Shown: positions 1 to 12,074 of the stretch, piece after piece | Layout of the letters: each line of letters starts with the position of its first letter | Numbering within the stretch: the first letter of the stretch is position 1 | Assembly (NCBI GenBank): GCA_030374735.1 | Contig: JASCIV010000042.1 | Location: forward strand, 387-64,386 | Reading direction: 5' to 3' | Source: Gracilaria caudata | Lineage: Eukaryota; Rhodophyta; Florideophyceae; Gracilariales; Gracilariaceae | DNA: 64,000 nt | Translations under genes and position numbers: made by a program | The notes under the pieces: model-generated | Databases searched by the model: none | The model's input: only the letters and a program-made list of their open reading frames with translations | What the model was told of the DNA's origin: nothing

Positions 1-582
1 AACGCTTCGCGCTGGCGCGCTGGCGGCGCACTTGCGCCGTGCGCTGTGCGCTGTGCGCTGCGCGCGCGTCACGTCACGCCGCGCGCTGCGCGCTGCGCGC
101 GGGGCGAGGCGCGCGGCGTTGCGTGCGAGCGCGCGACGCGCGTGGCCAGAGCGCGCCATGCGCCCAAATTACACCGCGCGCGCTGCGCCCGTTCCCGGCG
201 TTCACCGCGCTTTTGGCCAGCTCCGGATCAAGCTCCCCCAAACAGATCACGCGCGCTAGAGCCGTTGTTGAATCGACCCGTCCCCAATCGGGTCCGTCGC
301 TCAGCCACGTGCCCGTCCACTTCATCGCCCCGTCCTTCATCACCCATCACCGCCGCCTCGTCGCCGAATTCCCATTCCACCCTCTCCTCTTCGTCAACGT
401 CTGTCATAACTCCCGATTTCAATTTCTGTACCCGCCTCTCGGCTTCGCCGTCTCCGCCGTATAAAAGCGCAGTGTGCGTCCTCCTCTCCCCTCCACAGCT
501 CTCCTCCCGCCCTTGCCCTTGCTCCCACCAACAATCGCTCCCCCTCCCCACAACAATCCACCTCTCCCCCACCCCAACCCTC
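1..582. other. GC-rich upstream region of the F-box/LRR gene
   Basis: No convincing gene. The first 250 bases are an extremely GC-rich run of reiterated GCGC, GTGCGCT and CGCGCG words. An open frame runs through it only because it lacks stops, and it begins at a GTG. From about 480 to 580 the sequence becomes pyrimidine-rich, like a 5' leader, just after a TATA box. Confidence 0.6.
460..467 (+). promoter_or_regulatory. TATA box of the F-box/LRR gene
   Basis: A perfect TATAAAAG lies 116 bases before the ATG at 583 and is followed by a pyrimidine-rich leader. This supports the ATG at 583 over the GTG-started upstream extension. Confidence 0.6.
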
Positions 583-3162
583 ATGGCGTCGCACCAACTG
601 GCTCTCAACTCGCTACCGGAGGACCTCCTCGCCCACGTGCTGCGCTTCGCCTCCGGAGCGCAACGCCGCGACAATCGCCCCACCCCTGCCGTCAGCGTGC
701 ACAACTGGAGCCTTGCCGCCGTCAGCACCGCCTTCCGCCGCGCCTACCTCTCCAACCTCACCTCGCTCTCGCTCAACAACCCCTCCGCCAAGCGTCTCGC
801 CTTGCTCGGATGGGCCCCGCTGCGCCCGTGCACCTCGCTGCGTCACGTCACCATCACCCCGGACAGCAAGCTCTCCGACGCTGACGTGGTGTCGCTGTTT
901 CGCTTTCTCAGCAACATCGGCGCGCAACTCAAAAAGGTGCAGATCTCGCTGTCGCGCCGCCTCACTCATCGCGCGCTCCTCGCCCTCACCGACTGTTTCT
1001 CGCGCTCCATTGTCGACCTCGAGCTGCACGTGCCGTGGGAGCGTCGCGTCCGACGACGAACCGCTCCTGCCATCCACCACCACTTCCTCCTGCCACCAGC
1101 CCATCCGCAGCTGCCCGAAGATGACGACGCCACTCCGGACTCCACTCCGCAAAACTCCCCGCCGCCATCTCCCCCACTCTCGCCGCTTGCGGTCCCCGCA
1201 CCCCCCACGCCGCACCCGCACCCCGCCCCAGCCCCGGCCCTGGGCGCTCATGTCATGCTGCCACCGCTGCAGCCCAACGAGTTCATGTTCGCCCACCACC
1301 AGGAGCCCGCGGAACCGCCCATCCCTGACTTGGCGCTACCGCCGCACGTCTTCGATGCCGCAGCCTTCCCGCATGCCCACGCGCCGCATCCGCCCCAGCC
1401 CCAACCCGCGCAGCAGCAACACCCATTCGACTATCCCGTGCTCGGCTCGGGCGAAGCTGCTGCCGCGGAGCCGCAGCAAGTTGAATCCGACAACTTCCCG
1501 GTCGACAACTTGCTGCTGCCGATGTGGGACGGTGCCGAGCTGCCGATCGATCCGTTCGAGCCGCAGCCTCAAACGCCGGCAAGTGAAGCGCCTGCCGAGC
1601 CCGACGCACCGCCCGACCACCAGCCGCCGGTTCAACCGGCAGAGCATCTTGCGATGATGGTCGCACCGGACGCTGATGCGGAAAACGCGCGGCAACCGCC
1701 AAGTGCGCAGCAGGCTGCGCCACCGGAGAACAACGCAGCGCCACTGGAGGAAGCGCCCGAGGAAGCGCCCGATGGAAGCGCCGACGCTCAGTCCGCGTCC
1801 GAGCCGCCCGCCCCGATCGAACAGGCCATCCAGGACCTCAGTGCCTTCCTGCATTCGCAGAATGGCATGCTCAATGGACACGGTCCGTTTGTGCCTCCTG
1901 CTGACAATCCGCACGAGATGATGCTTCAGCTCATCCAAAATTTCAATCAGATGCAGGATGGCGGCGCGTGGAACGGCGAGGATGGTGACGGGCAGCCCGC
2001 GGAACACGCTGGTGAGGACAACGACGACGACGACAATGGGAATGGTGACGGTGACGGCGACGGCGAGGACGGAGACGACCAACCGGAGGACAATAACGCA
2101 CCACCTGAGCCGAACTATCACCCGGCGTTGCTGCAGGACCACTTGTCGCACCGGTCCACACTCACTGATGAAGTTCTTGTGACGGCGATTACGCGTATGC
2201 CTAACCTGCGTTCTCTCAACCTGGATCGCGCGCGGTACATCACGGACGTTTCTGCGTTTGCGTTGCGAAATCTCACCATGCTGGAAAGTCTCCGCCTGTG
2301 CAACAATCACTACGTCACGGACCTTCCTCTCAGGCATGTGTTGGCGAACCTGCCCAACTTGCGCGAACTTCGCTTGCAAGATATGCTGTTCATCGGAAAT
2401 GGGTCGATAGAGGCCTTGTGTTCGTTTAAGAAGCGCTCAAAGTTGAGACTTCTACAGCTTTCTCAAGTCGGAAGGGTAACTGATGAGGCGGTGAAGAAAC
2501 TCGTCAACTCGTGCCAGAACTTGGAGAGCGTGCATATCGCCGACTGCCCGAGGATCTCATGTGAAGCAGCGTCCCACTTAAGCTGCTCGCAAAATCTGGA
2601 GGAGATATACTTTAAGCCGGTGGCGCGATATTCAATAACGAACCGAACGACTGTACATCTTTCATGCGCCTCTTCGCGACTGCGGTCGCTCACACTTGTT
2701 GGATGCCGAGGTATCACACTCGACGGCATCGTGGCGTTGGGAAATCTTCCAGGGCTGCGGCAACTGCATTTGATCGGACTCGGGCCCGTTTCACAGGACA
2801 TCATGCGAGCATTGGGAACTTTTCCGAAACTAGATGATATCTTATTGCAAGGAGATATGCATCTAACTGATTTGGGTGTGAAAGTGTTGTGCGGGAGGCG
2901 TGGACATCGGTTCTTGCACCTTGCGTTGAAGGATCGCACTGAGAATCTCACATACGATGGGTTGGATAGTATTGCGACGTGGTGCACTTCATTACGGAGT
3001 TTAGAGGTCCACGGCATGTTCAAATCTGACGCTATTGACAGGGTGCGTGATTGTATACCCCAGGCAAATATCACGGTAGCTTTTAACGGAGGCGTGAAGA
3101 ACTTTGTGGAAGGACGTGGAGGGGTTTGGGATCCAGTAGTTCCGATGGATGATGATGGATAG
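583..3162 (+). CDS. F-box / leucine-rich-repeat protein
   Basis: 859 aa from the ATG at 583, chosen because a TATA box precedes it and the F-box-like segment (LPEDLLAHVLRFA) begins about ten residues in. Residues 1-140 hold the F-box-like part and first leucine-rich segments. Residues 160-500 are low complexity, rich in Pro, Gln and Ala, then a run of Asp/Gly (DNDDDDNGNGDGDGDGEDGDD region, about 480-505). From residue 530 on there are about ten AMN1/FBXL-type leucine-rich repeats with phrases such as LRSLNLDRARYITD and LRSLTLVGCRGITLDG. F-box proteins of this kind are substrate receptors of SCF ubiquitin ligases; the target is unknown here. The split of the repeats by a long acidic/proline insert is unusual. 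GC is very high over the first 1.5 kb, then normal. Confidence 0.8.
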   Translation: MASHQLALNSLPEDLLAHVLRFASGAQRRDNRPTPAVSVHNWSLAAVSTAFRRAYLSNLTSLSLNNPSAKRLALLGWAPLRPCTSLRHVTITPDSKLSDADVVSLFRFLSNIGAQLKKVQISLSRRLTHRALLALTDCFSRSIVDLELHVPWERRVRRRTAPAIHHHFLLPPAHPQLPEDDDATPDSTPQNSPPPSPPLSPLAVPAPPTPHPHPAPAPALGAHVMLPPLQPNEFMFAHHQEPAEPPIPDLALPPHVFDAAAFPHAHAPHPPQPQPAQQQHPFDYPVLGSGEAAAAEPQQVESDNFPVDNLLLPMWDGAELPIDPFEPQPQTPASEAPAEPDAPPDHQPPVQPAEHLAMMVAPDADAENARQPPSAQQAAPPENNAAPLEEAPEEAPDGSADAQSASEPPAPIEQAIQDLSAFLHSQNGMLNGHGPFVPPADNPHEMMLQLIQNFNQMQDGGAWNGEDGDGQPAEHAGEDNDDDDNGNGDGDGDGEDGDDQPEDNNAPPEPNYHPALLQDHLSHRSTLTDEVLVTAITRMPNLRSLNLDRARYITDVSAFALRNLTMLESLRLCNNHYVTDLPLRHVLANLPNLRELRLQDMLFIGNGSIEALCSFKKRSKLRLLQLSQVGRVTDEAVKKLVNSCQNLESVHIADCPRISCEAASHLSCSQNLEEIYFKPVARYSITNRTTVHLSCASSRLRSLTLVGCRGITLDGIVALGNLPGLRQLHLIGLGPVSQDIMRALGTFPKLDDILLQGDMHLTDLGVKVLCGRRGHRFLHLALKDRTENLTYDGLDSIATWCTSLRSLEVHGMFKSDAIDRVRDCIPQANITVAFNGGVKNFVEGRGGVWDPVVPMDDDG

Positions 3163-5005
3163 TAGGGGGTTGTGATCCGGGGTTTAGCTTCGAAAGCGTG
3201 GGTTTCGCGTCTCACTTTCCAAAGCACGATACGGATATTGTCGCTTTGTCAACCAGTAGTCGCGAGCACGGTATGACTACTTGCACGTCGAAAAGCATGA
3301 GACAGCTAAGAGCGTCATCCGTTGCACATGGGATAACTCACTAGCAGTAGGATCATATGTCGGGTGGGGGTTGCCTGGCATTGGGTTTTGTGGGTTGTTG
3401 GTACGCCTCGGTCATGTACAGAATCTTCGATATGGAATGATCCATCGATCTTAACTTTGCGACCGCTGTAACGCGTATTGTAATTAACTGATTGACTAAA
3501 AACAGTATTGATGACATCAGACTTCTGTGCCAGTCCAACATGGAAGCTCAGGGACATTGGTGAGGCGTTTCGCGTCGTTGTCCGATGGAACGGTTTTAAT
3601 CGTCTGCCTTCTCTTTTCGGAATGGTGAAAGGTGTACAGCAACATACGGCGTACGACAAGCGTTTCAAGGAGAAACCCATCTCAGTTTTTGCGATACGAT
3701 TAATGTATGTATGAACTGGGGCTCTAAGGAGGACGATGCGGGTGTCCTCTCAATCTAGATGACGTCATGCAACATTTTGGTCGGAAGGGTCATAATCCCA
3801 TCTGTACACTGGAAAAAACCATGAGATAAACTACCAGTGTTGTCTGTCAGCATTACTTCGAACTTGCGATACACTCGAGACTCAAAAACAGAAGGAACAA
3901 ATGTTTCTTCTTCCACTGAGAATGGGATTTTTGGTGGTCGATGGCAAGCAGTACAGAGTATTTGCCTACTAGTTTCTATGGAACAATTAAAAGAGTTATG
4001 GAATGTAACGAACAAGTTCTAATGGCAACCTGAACCAGATTGTGTCACCCTGTTCGGTTGACTCGCTTTTCACGAGACAACTTTCGTTCTTTGCTGCATC
4101 ACGAGAACATGAACAATTAACACGGTCAGCTGAGCGACACAGGATGGGCAGCTCCTGTGACCGAATGGAACCAAAATGATTGCACCATATTGCACTTCTT
4201 GCTTGCAGTCGATGAAATCCAATGCGCTTTGCACTCACACTGGAATTGGATAATGGAATAGGGGTGTCAAAATGTACCGAGTGATGCAATCACCTGAACG
4301 TGAATGCGCCAGAATCCTTTGCCATGTACTCACATATCTTCGTAGGCTTGCAATTTTTGTTTGGATTGCATACAGAAACCCATTCTGCGAAGGCAATTGC
4401 AATCCGGACACGCAAATACAATCATGAATTGCCATCGGTGATTGCAATCGATTCAATCATAGACTGCGTTTGTGTCCAGAAAGTGTCACGAGTCCTGATG
4501 GAACCTCTGAGCTTTCATCACCGACATTCCAAGATCGGGGAGGGGAGTGACAAAATGTCTTAGATTGTTTTAGAGAAGTTATCAAATGGCCTAACATCAC
4601 GTTGCCTCAAAAGTTAAGGGTGTGAAGCAATGGGGTAAGGTGCGGTGTATCTAATGTTAGATGACTTTTTGGCGGTCTTCTCGCTGTAGAACGCTACCCC
4701 TTGAAAGTGTTCTCTCTCTCCCCTTCATACGAGTATACGACGTATTTCTGTCCAAGGAAATATTCTCTCACGAGGAATGCCGGACTCTATCTGACCATTT
4801 CTTTAAACTTTAACTTCATTGTAGACTTGAATTCTTAGGAAATGAACACCTGTCTTTGCCAGCCGCACAAAATTGCCACGAGCATCAACGTCTCAAATAC
4901 CACATTCTTCTCTGACCAAGTGTAACCCCAAGGCCTCATACCTTGCTTAATCGCGGCCAGTCCAAGTGTGTAAAACACTATATCCACAGTGGAAACGTCC
5001 AAGCT
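3163..5005. other. Intergenic region between convergent genes
   Basis: 1.8 kb between the F-box/LRR stop and the enolase stop. Only short open frames on both strands (up to about 120 codons, most without ATG starts), none recognisable. A phrase TAGAACGCTACCCC near 4687 recurs in similar form near 19295 and 37074. Confidence 0.5.
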
Positions 5006-6591
<1,586 letters not shown>

Positions 6592-7386
6592 TTTGAAGAA
6601 CAAACTTGGTGGGGGAGAGTTCACACCGGCGGGCGAGCAGGTTGGGCGGGAGGTTGAAGTCGTCTACAAATGCGTTGGGCGATGCCGATGCAGAACGACG
6701 GCAGAGCGCGATCGCATGACGCGTGCGCACCCGCGCCGGTGCGAGACGCGCTGATTGGACGACATATCTGGCAGACGCGTATGATTGGTCAGTGCCGTCA
6801 ACGGCGGTGATGATGCCGTAGCCCCGCGTTGAAAATTCGAATGCATCTATTTCTTCGAGGCAAGTCGCTTGTCGCTTGCTTCGAGAAGGAAGCTCAGGTC
6901 AAGGTACCAAAGGTAGCTCGCAGTCGGGCCGACCATCTCAAAGGGTATGGCCATTTCGGATCGCGCGTCTTGGAAAGATATGACAGCTATGTGCTGCGCG
7001 ATGCGCGCGTTTTGGGCTCGACTTGGGCCTTGGGGCGGGGCAGCGGAGCTCGGATCAGCGAGGCAGTGCAATAAGCCGATGGCGTGCTCTGGACATGTAC
7101 TTGTGGATGGCTTGTTATCCGCTGCTGTGTTTTACGCTGGTATGTGCACGCCAACTTCGGGAAAACGACGTAGACGTTGATTTGGAAGTTGATTTGAGCT
7201 TTTTCGTACTAGTAGCTAAACAGATGGGTTCTGTTATGTAATAAGTAGTATGTGCTAAGTTGGTGCAGAGGGACAGCAGATACATATCAAGGCTACCATT
7301 TCAACGCAGCAGCCAAAAGATAGAGGCCAGGTTTGAGAGCAAGAATCTACAACAGAAGGAGGGCAGAAGCACGATTACAGGCAAGA
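6592..7386. other. Intergenic region upstream of enolase
   Basis: 795 bases between the enolase start and the end of the Vps2 gene, holding the enolase promoter and the Vps2 3' end. The first 200 bases are GC-rich. No TATA box or credible gene was found. Confidence 0.5.
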
Positions 7387-8079
7387 TCAGTTACCTAGCC
7401 GTTCGATGCGCGCCATGAGCGCAGCATCAGCCTGTTGCATTGACGGTTGTTGCGGTACGGCTTGCGGGGCTATCGCTGCAGCGCCGCCTACCTTATTGCT
7501 GACCTCAAGTCCAATCTCATCCAGTACACTGTTCAACACATCATCACTCTCAGCGCCAATATCTTCACCTCCCAACACAGAGTCCAGCACTTCATCGGTC
7601 ATCTCCTGATTGAGCTTATACTTCTCCGATTGCATATCATACTGTTGCAACATATTCATGTAGCGACCGGTATCGCTCATGCCATTGGCGTTCTGCATCA
7701 CCTGTGTGGTGTTTCCAATCACCTCCATCATCTTGGCTTCAGAGGCGGCCATTTTGGCCTGTGTCGCAATAGCACCGGCGTGTACGCCAGCCTGGAAAGT
7801 TCTTGTTTTGGCGTTTCGTACTTGGACGAGGTTCTTTGCCAGAATTCTTGCTTCTGCGATACGTCCTTGTCGTCCTAATTTCTTAATCTCGACTTCCAAT
7901 TGACGTTCCTTCTGTTCCAGCTGCAGTCTCTCTCTCTGCATATCTCTCTGAGCGCGCTGAATGGTACGGTCATTCTGTCGCGCCATGGCACGAGCTGTCT
8001 GCGCAGGCGTCTGCGATGGCGGCGCAGGCGGGGGCGGGGCAGCCTGAGCATTTTGCGCCTTTCTTCTACCGAAAACCAT
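7387..8079 (-). CDS. VPS2: ESCRT-III subunit Vps2/CHMP2-like
   Basis: 230 aa from an ATG. ESCRT-III proteins polymerise on endosomal and other membranes to drive inward budding and scission, and are removed by the AAA ATPase Vps4. The protein starts MVFGRRK, as CHMP2 proteins do. It has a proline-rich insert at residues 15-27, then a long basic helical hairpin (about 30-130) with QNDRTIQRAQRDMQRERLQL and EARILAKNLVQVRNAKTR, an acidic C-terminal half (EDIGAESDDVLNSVLDEIGLE), and a C-terminal MIM1-like helix LMARIERLGN for binding the Vps4 MIT domain. The length is normal for the family. The proline insert near the N-terminus is extra. It diverges from the uL13m gene across about 460 bases. Confidence 0.88.
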   Translation of the reverse strand: MVFGRRKAQNAQAAPPPPAPPSQTPAQTARAMARQNDRTIQRAQRDMQRERLQLEQKERQLEVEIKKLGRQGRIAEARILAKNLVQVRNAKTRTFQAGVHAGAIATQAKMAASEAKMMEVIGNTTQVMQNANGMSDTGRYMNMLQQYDMQSEKYKLNQEMTDEVLDSVLGGEDIGAESDDVLNSVLDEIGLEVSNKVGGAAAIAPQAVPQQPSMQQADAALMARIERLGN

Positions 8080-8542
8080 CGTGAGGCAGCAAGAAGCGAA
8101 GCGGGAAGGGCTGTGTGTTGGTGCAGAAACAAACGCAGTGAGGATGAAGGGAGCAAGCGCGTTTTCGTATCTACCGAAGGTATGAGAGTGTGTGCTTTAA
8201 CCAGGTACGACAATGGGCGATTCGAGTGACGCGGCGTTCTTTGTGTTTTTAAGAAGGGCGGACAACAATACACAGCGCTCGTCAGTGCCTTTTTCGTGTG
8301 CACTTTCCACGTCTGCTCCGTCTCTGATTGGTGCGCTTTTCGCTTACAGCCGTGGCAGTAAGCGTGAAGGCGTCCAGCAATGTAGCAGGTGCGCCAGCGC
8401 GAGGAAATGCATTGCTGGCCGTTGTTAAATGGATGCGGCGACGTGCGGCGTGATCTTCGGCAACTCGTCGCTGCGATCCTTTTGCGTTTGGCTTCTACTG
8501 GCGAGTGTTGAGGTGTGTGCTTATTGCTGCGTGCCGAGCTCA
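8080..8542. other. Divergent promoter region, Vps2 / mitochondrial uL13
   Basis: About 460 bases between the Vps2 ATG and the preferred uL13m ATG. It must hold both promoters. No clear TATA box. An in-frame ATG at 8429 could extend uL13m (see that entry). Confidence 0.45.
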
Positions 8543-9286
8543 ATGGCCGCCGAGGTGGGTGAGAAGCTGCTAACCACACAGCGCGGCGCTACCGCCTGGT
8601 TGCGCCATCTTGTCGTGCGCGATCGAATCTGGCGCCTCGTTGATGCCAGAGACCAAGTGCTTGGGCGCGTGGCCGGTCAAATTGCGCGCTTGTTGCAGGG
8701 GAAGCACAAGGCCACCTATCTGGATAACATCAACAGCGGCGATCCAGTAGTCGTCATAAACGCTCGACATGTCGTTCTGACAGGTCGAAAATCGTACAAC
8801 AAGTTGTACATTCACCATTCTGGCTATCCTGGAGGTTTGAAACAAGTACCCATTCAGGATGTTATGCGAAAGAGACCAGAGCATGTTATACGAGCTGCTG
8901 TCAAGAACATGCTGCCCAAGAATAAGCTCAGGCCTGTTTGGATGGAAAATCTGCGCGTCTACATGGATGACGTCCATGACCAACAAGCACAGCAACCCGT
9001 GTTGGTTGCACCGGCGCATTGTGGGAGTCGCATCGGCCATGGCGGTCCGCCCACTGCGGAGGAGCTTGAGACGTGGTGGAACGACAACATTATCAACGAG
9101 TCTGATGAAACTATGAAGAGGGTTGTTGCAGACCAACAACTGAATCCCCCACAAGGTCTAGCTCAAGTTTTGCAATTCTCAGAGGAAGATGACGCATCAA
9201 AACAACAGATCGACGCTCGTCAAAGCTATATAACGGCGGCAGAACTCGCTTTGACACAAGATCCGGTCATTGTGCCCAACATCTAG
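8543..9286 (+). CDS. MRPL13: Mitochondrial ribosomal protein uL13 (L13)
   Basis: 247 aa from the ATG at 8543. uL13 is an early-assembling large-subunit protein. The core (about residues 20-140) has WRLVDARDQVLGRVAGQIA, then VVVINARHVVLTGRK, the signature HHSGYPGGLKQ and KNMLPKNKLR. The order matches the bacterial/mitochondrial family, and the preceding RGATAWLRHLVVRDR resembles mitochondrial rather than cytosolic L13a. About 100 extra C-terminal residues, rich in Gln, Glu and Asp, follow. An in-frame ATG at 8429 would add 38 residues with a hydrophobic cysteine-rich stretch; I prefer 8543 because that stretch does not resemble a mitochondrial presequence, but cannot exclude it. The stop lies 7 bp from the stop of the next, convergent gene. 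Confidence 0.85.
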   Translation: MAAEVGEKLLTTQRGATAWLRHLVVRDRIWRLVDARDQVLGRVAGQIARLLQGKHKATYLDNINSGDPVVVINARHVVLTGRKSYNKLYIHHSGYPGGLKQVPIQDVMRKRPEHVIRAAVKNMLPKNKLRPVWMENLRVYMDDVHDQQAQQPVLVAPAHCGSRIGHGGPPTAEELETWWNDNIINESDETMKRVVADQQLNPPQGLAQVLQFSEEDDASKQQIDARQSYITAAELALTQDPVIVPNI

Positions 9287-9293
9287 GTTCGTT

Positions 9294-11486
9294 TTACAAA
9301 AGTTGCAAACTTGTCGCGCACTTGTTGTCGTTGTACACAATTTGTAAGCGCTGTTGACCTTTTGTTGGAATAGTCACGCACTTGCTCAGCATTCCCTCTT
9401 GTTCGCTCCAATACGCTACGTCAACCTTTTCCCCACCGACGCCCATCACACTCAAATATATCCCGTTATGGAAATCCTCGCAGGTGGCCCACACCTCATT
9501 CCTTTCCCCGTCGTACTCAAACGGCTCCTTTAAGTTGACCTGCACTTCATCTTGTTGTGCGGTAAACTTGCATTCGAAGCTCAAACGTTTGTCACCAACT
9601 GTAGCAAACTTGGACATGTCTCCAATCACCGAATGATGAGTTTCGACCCCTCCCTCTCCTCTTTTCCATACCGGACATACCACCCACAACTTCCATTCAT
9701 GAACTTTGAGGGAAGCTTTCAAACAGCTCGAGATGCGTACGGCTTTCTGTCTCCAGTCATAGATCAATCTCTTCTTACCGTCGGAGAACGTCATTATTTC
9801 TTCTGTGGCTGTATCATTCGTTTCGCTCAAGCGGCCCTTCATCCCGGTACGCACAACTAAAACGTACTTCCAAGGCCCGCTTTGCGTAGAACCCCAGAGA
9901 AACCCATCCTCGTTACGCATAGAGTACTCCATCGCCGTCATTGGAAAGTCAGGTTTGATGAGCAACCCATCTGTTCGGCAGCACTTAGAGACGATTTTAC
10001 GATCAGTTCTCCCTAATCTGTCACCTATACCGACAGGTCCCGCCGACATTGCAGCAAGACAGGCTTCCAATTCCGCGTTAGGATCGCCATCGATATCCAC
10101 CTTCCCCGATGTGTTGTCGTGCGTCATGAATACGTCTTTGAAGGGGCAGAAGCCAAGCACACTTATAAGATGGCTGGTAGTAAGATGCCATCTCCACAGT
10201 ATGGACGGGTCTTCTGCATAACGGTAATCGTCACAAGACCGGATAGAAATGATCTGCTCCATATGGCTGGCCGTCATCATGTCTGCTGGGGTAGACATGC
10301 ACCATATTAAACGCAACCCTTCAGCCTTGGCCGCATCGTTCAACTGCTTTTGCCATTCAAAAATGCGTCCGGCGCTCGCACGTAAACCACGAACACCAAG
10401 CCAAACTTCTACCATCCAATCCTGCTCGTAAGTACAAGCACCCCAACTCCGAGCATCACTCATCCACTTGCGAAACAGAGAATCTCCTCGAGGATGTGCA
10501 CGGTCGTCTGTGATCCACCAGCGCTCATTTTTCATTTCGTTGACATAAGGGGATTTACTGGAGATGTGGCGACTGTGAAAGATGAGCGGTTTCTTCCCAA
10601 GACATTCTCGTAACTTCTGGAAGCGACCGTCTCCAAGAACATCGTCTCTAGGTTCCCAGCGTAGCATTCCAGTGGGTGGAACAACGTGTAAGTAACCTAT
10701 GTCGCTAATGTTTCTTGTTTTCTCGTGCGGGTAGAACCAGCTGTCAATTTCGACGGCCGCGAGAGGCACTTGTGCTTTCTCTATGCTGTTGACGGTTTGC
10801 ACAAGAGTTTCAGTTATGGAGAGACCTTTCTCAGTCCTGTACCAGTAGGCGGCACCATTATCCGTCCAATACGTAAGATGTGAGAGAACGATACTGTTAT
10901 ACCTGTCTGGCGATGAGCACAAACAGCCACTCAACCGAAGAAAAGAAGCCCACTGCTGCAGAGCTGCTCGAGTGGTAGGACGGACAATTATTGCTATAGT
11001 TGAACTGAACGACGGTTTCAAAGACTCCAAATCGCCTTGCCATCCCCATTTCAGTTGACCATTATCAGCAATGAGCACTTGTTCGTGAAATGTATCTAAA
11101 GGCGCTAATAGACAACAAGCTTCCTTCGAGAAGATAAATAGTGGAAAGAAAGTATGTGGCCGAATAAAGCCAGGACGCGAGAAGTACGAGAATTGCAAAC
11201 GTGTGTCTGATGCACGAATGGGTAGCGCAAATTCTGAAGTTTGAAATGCCAAAAAGGAAAGCTCGGCACTGCTGACACTTCGAGAAGGCGTGAAGGATAG
11301 ATAGGTGCGCAACTGATCATACTTGGCTGAGAAAAGATGGTCCTCTGACAAGTGCGAGTGAGTTTGAAGAGTGAGAAGTGCGGTGTTTTTGGAGGACACT
11401 GCGGTAGTCAATGTGACGCCTTTGGGCAAGTGGTCAGCAATTGAGCCGAGGTAAGTAAGAATCTCGGGAGGTAGAAGGTCCTCCAT
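9294..11486 (-). CDS. GH36-like (clan GH-D) glycoside hydrolase family protein
   Basis: 730 aa, ATG start. The central TIM-barrel-like part resembles the raffinose synthase / alkaline alpha-galactosidase group. It has YWTDNGAAYWY (206-216), EIDSWFYP (246-253), YEQDWM (353-358) and RSCDDYRYAEDP (416-427), then GPVGIGDRLGRTD (483-495). By analogy with clan GH-D, D356 is the candidate nucleophile and D419 or D420 the acid/base; this is inference. The usual plant FGWCTWDAFY motif is replaced by the YWTDNGAAYWY type, so the substrate cannot be assigned. It could act on galactosides such as the floridoside or galactan sugars of red algae. There is no signal peptide, so it is probably cytosolic. A C-terminal beta-rich region (about 560-730) fits the family. 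Confidence 0.7.
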   Translation of the reverse strand: MEDLLPPEILTYLGSIADHLPKGVTLTTAVSSKNTALLTLQTHSHLSEDHLFSAKYDQLRTYLSFTPSRSVSSAELSFLAFQTSEFALPIRASDTRLQFSYFSRPGFIRPHTFFPLFIFSKEACCLLAPLDTFHEQVLIADNGQLKWGWQGDLESLKPSFSSTIAIIVRPTTRAALQQWASFLRLSGCLCSSPDRYNSIVLSHLTYWTDNGAAYWYRTEKGLSITETLVQTVNSIEKAQVPLAAVEIDSWFYPHEKTRNISDIGYLHVVPPTGMLRWEPRDDVLGDGRFQKLRECLGKKPLIFHSRHISSKSPYVNEMKNERWWITDDRAHPRGDSLFRKWMSDARSWGACTYEQDWMVEVWLGVRGLRASAGRIFEWQKQLNDAAKAEGLRLIWCMSTPADMMTASHMEQIISIRSCDDYRYAEDPSILWRWHLTTSHLISVLGFCPFKDVFMTHDNTSGKVDIDGDPNAELEACLAAMSAGPVGIGDRLGRTDRKIVSKCCRTDGLLIKPDFPMTAMEYSMRNEDGFLWGSTQSGPWKYVLVVRTGMKGRLSETNDTATEEIMTFSDGKKRLIYDWRQKAVRISSCLKASLKVHEWKLWVVCPVWKRGEGGVETHHSVIGDMSKFATVGDKRLSFECKFTAQQDEVQVNLKEPFEYDGERNEVWATCEDFHNGIYLSVMGVGGEKVDVAYWSEQEGMLSKCVTIPTKGQQRLQIVYNDNKCATSLQLL

Positions 11487-11792
11487 GGCTAGAGATGAAG
11501 ATGTTAACAGCTTCGGTATCAGTTTCCAAGCTTCACATTAGATTCTGGAGATGCAGCTTGATCCGACTCAAGAACACGTGCGGTTGAGCATCAGTGGCGA
11601 TCCAATCATAATCGTCCACATGGCACCCTGGAAAAGACCGGGAAGTCGGACAACCATTGGTTGTCAACCATTCACTTGCTCGGAATCAGCAGATACTTTG
11701 CTGATAAAGAGCGGGTCCCACGGCCGAGGACTATCCCTCTTACCACCGACGCCAGTTCACGCGCACGCCCACTTCGGACTTCGCCGTTCAAC

Positions 11793-12074
11793 ATGCATAC
11801 GGAATCAGTGTTGACAGGGATTGTGGCATTCTCGCTGTTCAAGAAGGTCACGGCGTATGGACTGGCGCGGTATTATGGGTTTCCTCGAATCTATCGCAAG
11901 CTAATGCTCGTTAATCGTGCACTTAACAGCAATCCCCAACAACAAATGAGGATGAATGAGCTTGTCAAGCGGATGTTGAGAATGCCCAACAAAGCCGCAG
12001 GGGTTGTTTCGAGAGCTCGGCTTTCGTTTTTCAGGCAGGGAGTGAAGGCCTCGAAATCTCCGTTGTCCCGATAG
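11793..12074 (+). CDS. Small basic hypothetical protein
   Basis: 93 aa from the first ATG of an open frame; the longer version starts at a TTG. I do not recognise it. It begins with a short hydrophobic stretch (VLTGIVAFSLF), then a Tyr/Arg-rich segment KKVTAYGLARYYGFPRIYRK, a Gln/Asn patch and a basic tail. Amino acid use looks protein-like, and the N-terminal half could be a membrane or mitochondrial targeting helix. It is divergent from the hydrolase gene, with about 300 bases between starts. Existence is moderately supported only. Confidence 0.45.
   Translation: MHTESVLTGIVAFSLFKKVTAYGLARYYGFPRIYRKLMLVNRALNSNPQQQMRMNELVKRMLRMPNKAAGVVSRARLSFFRQGVKASKSPLSR

Noticed and set aside
46..582. 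N-terminal extension of the F-box/LRR gene
   Set aside because: It opens at a GTG in GC-rich DNA and contains the TATA box; the ATG at 583 fits the domain start.
7447..7878. 143-codon frame on the plus strand
   Set aside because: Antisense shadow of the Vps2 gene.
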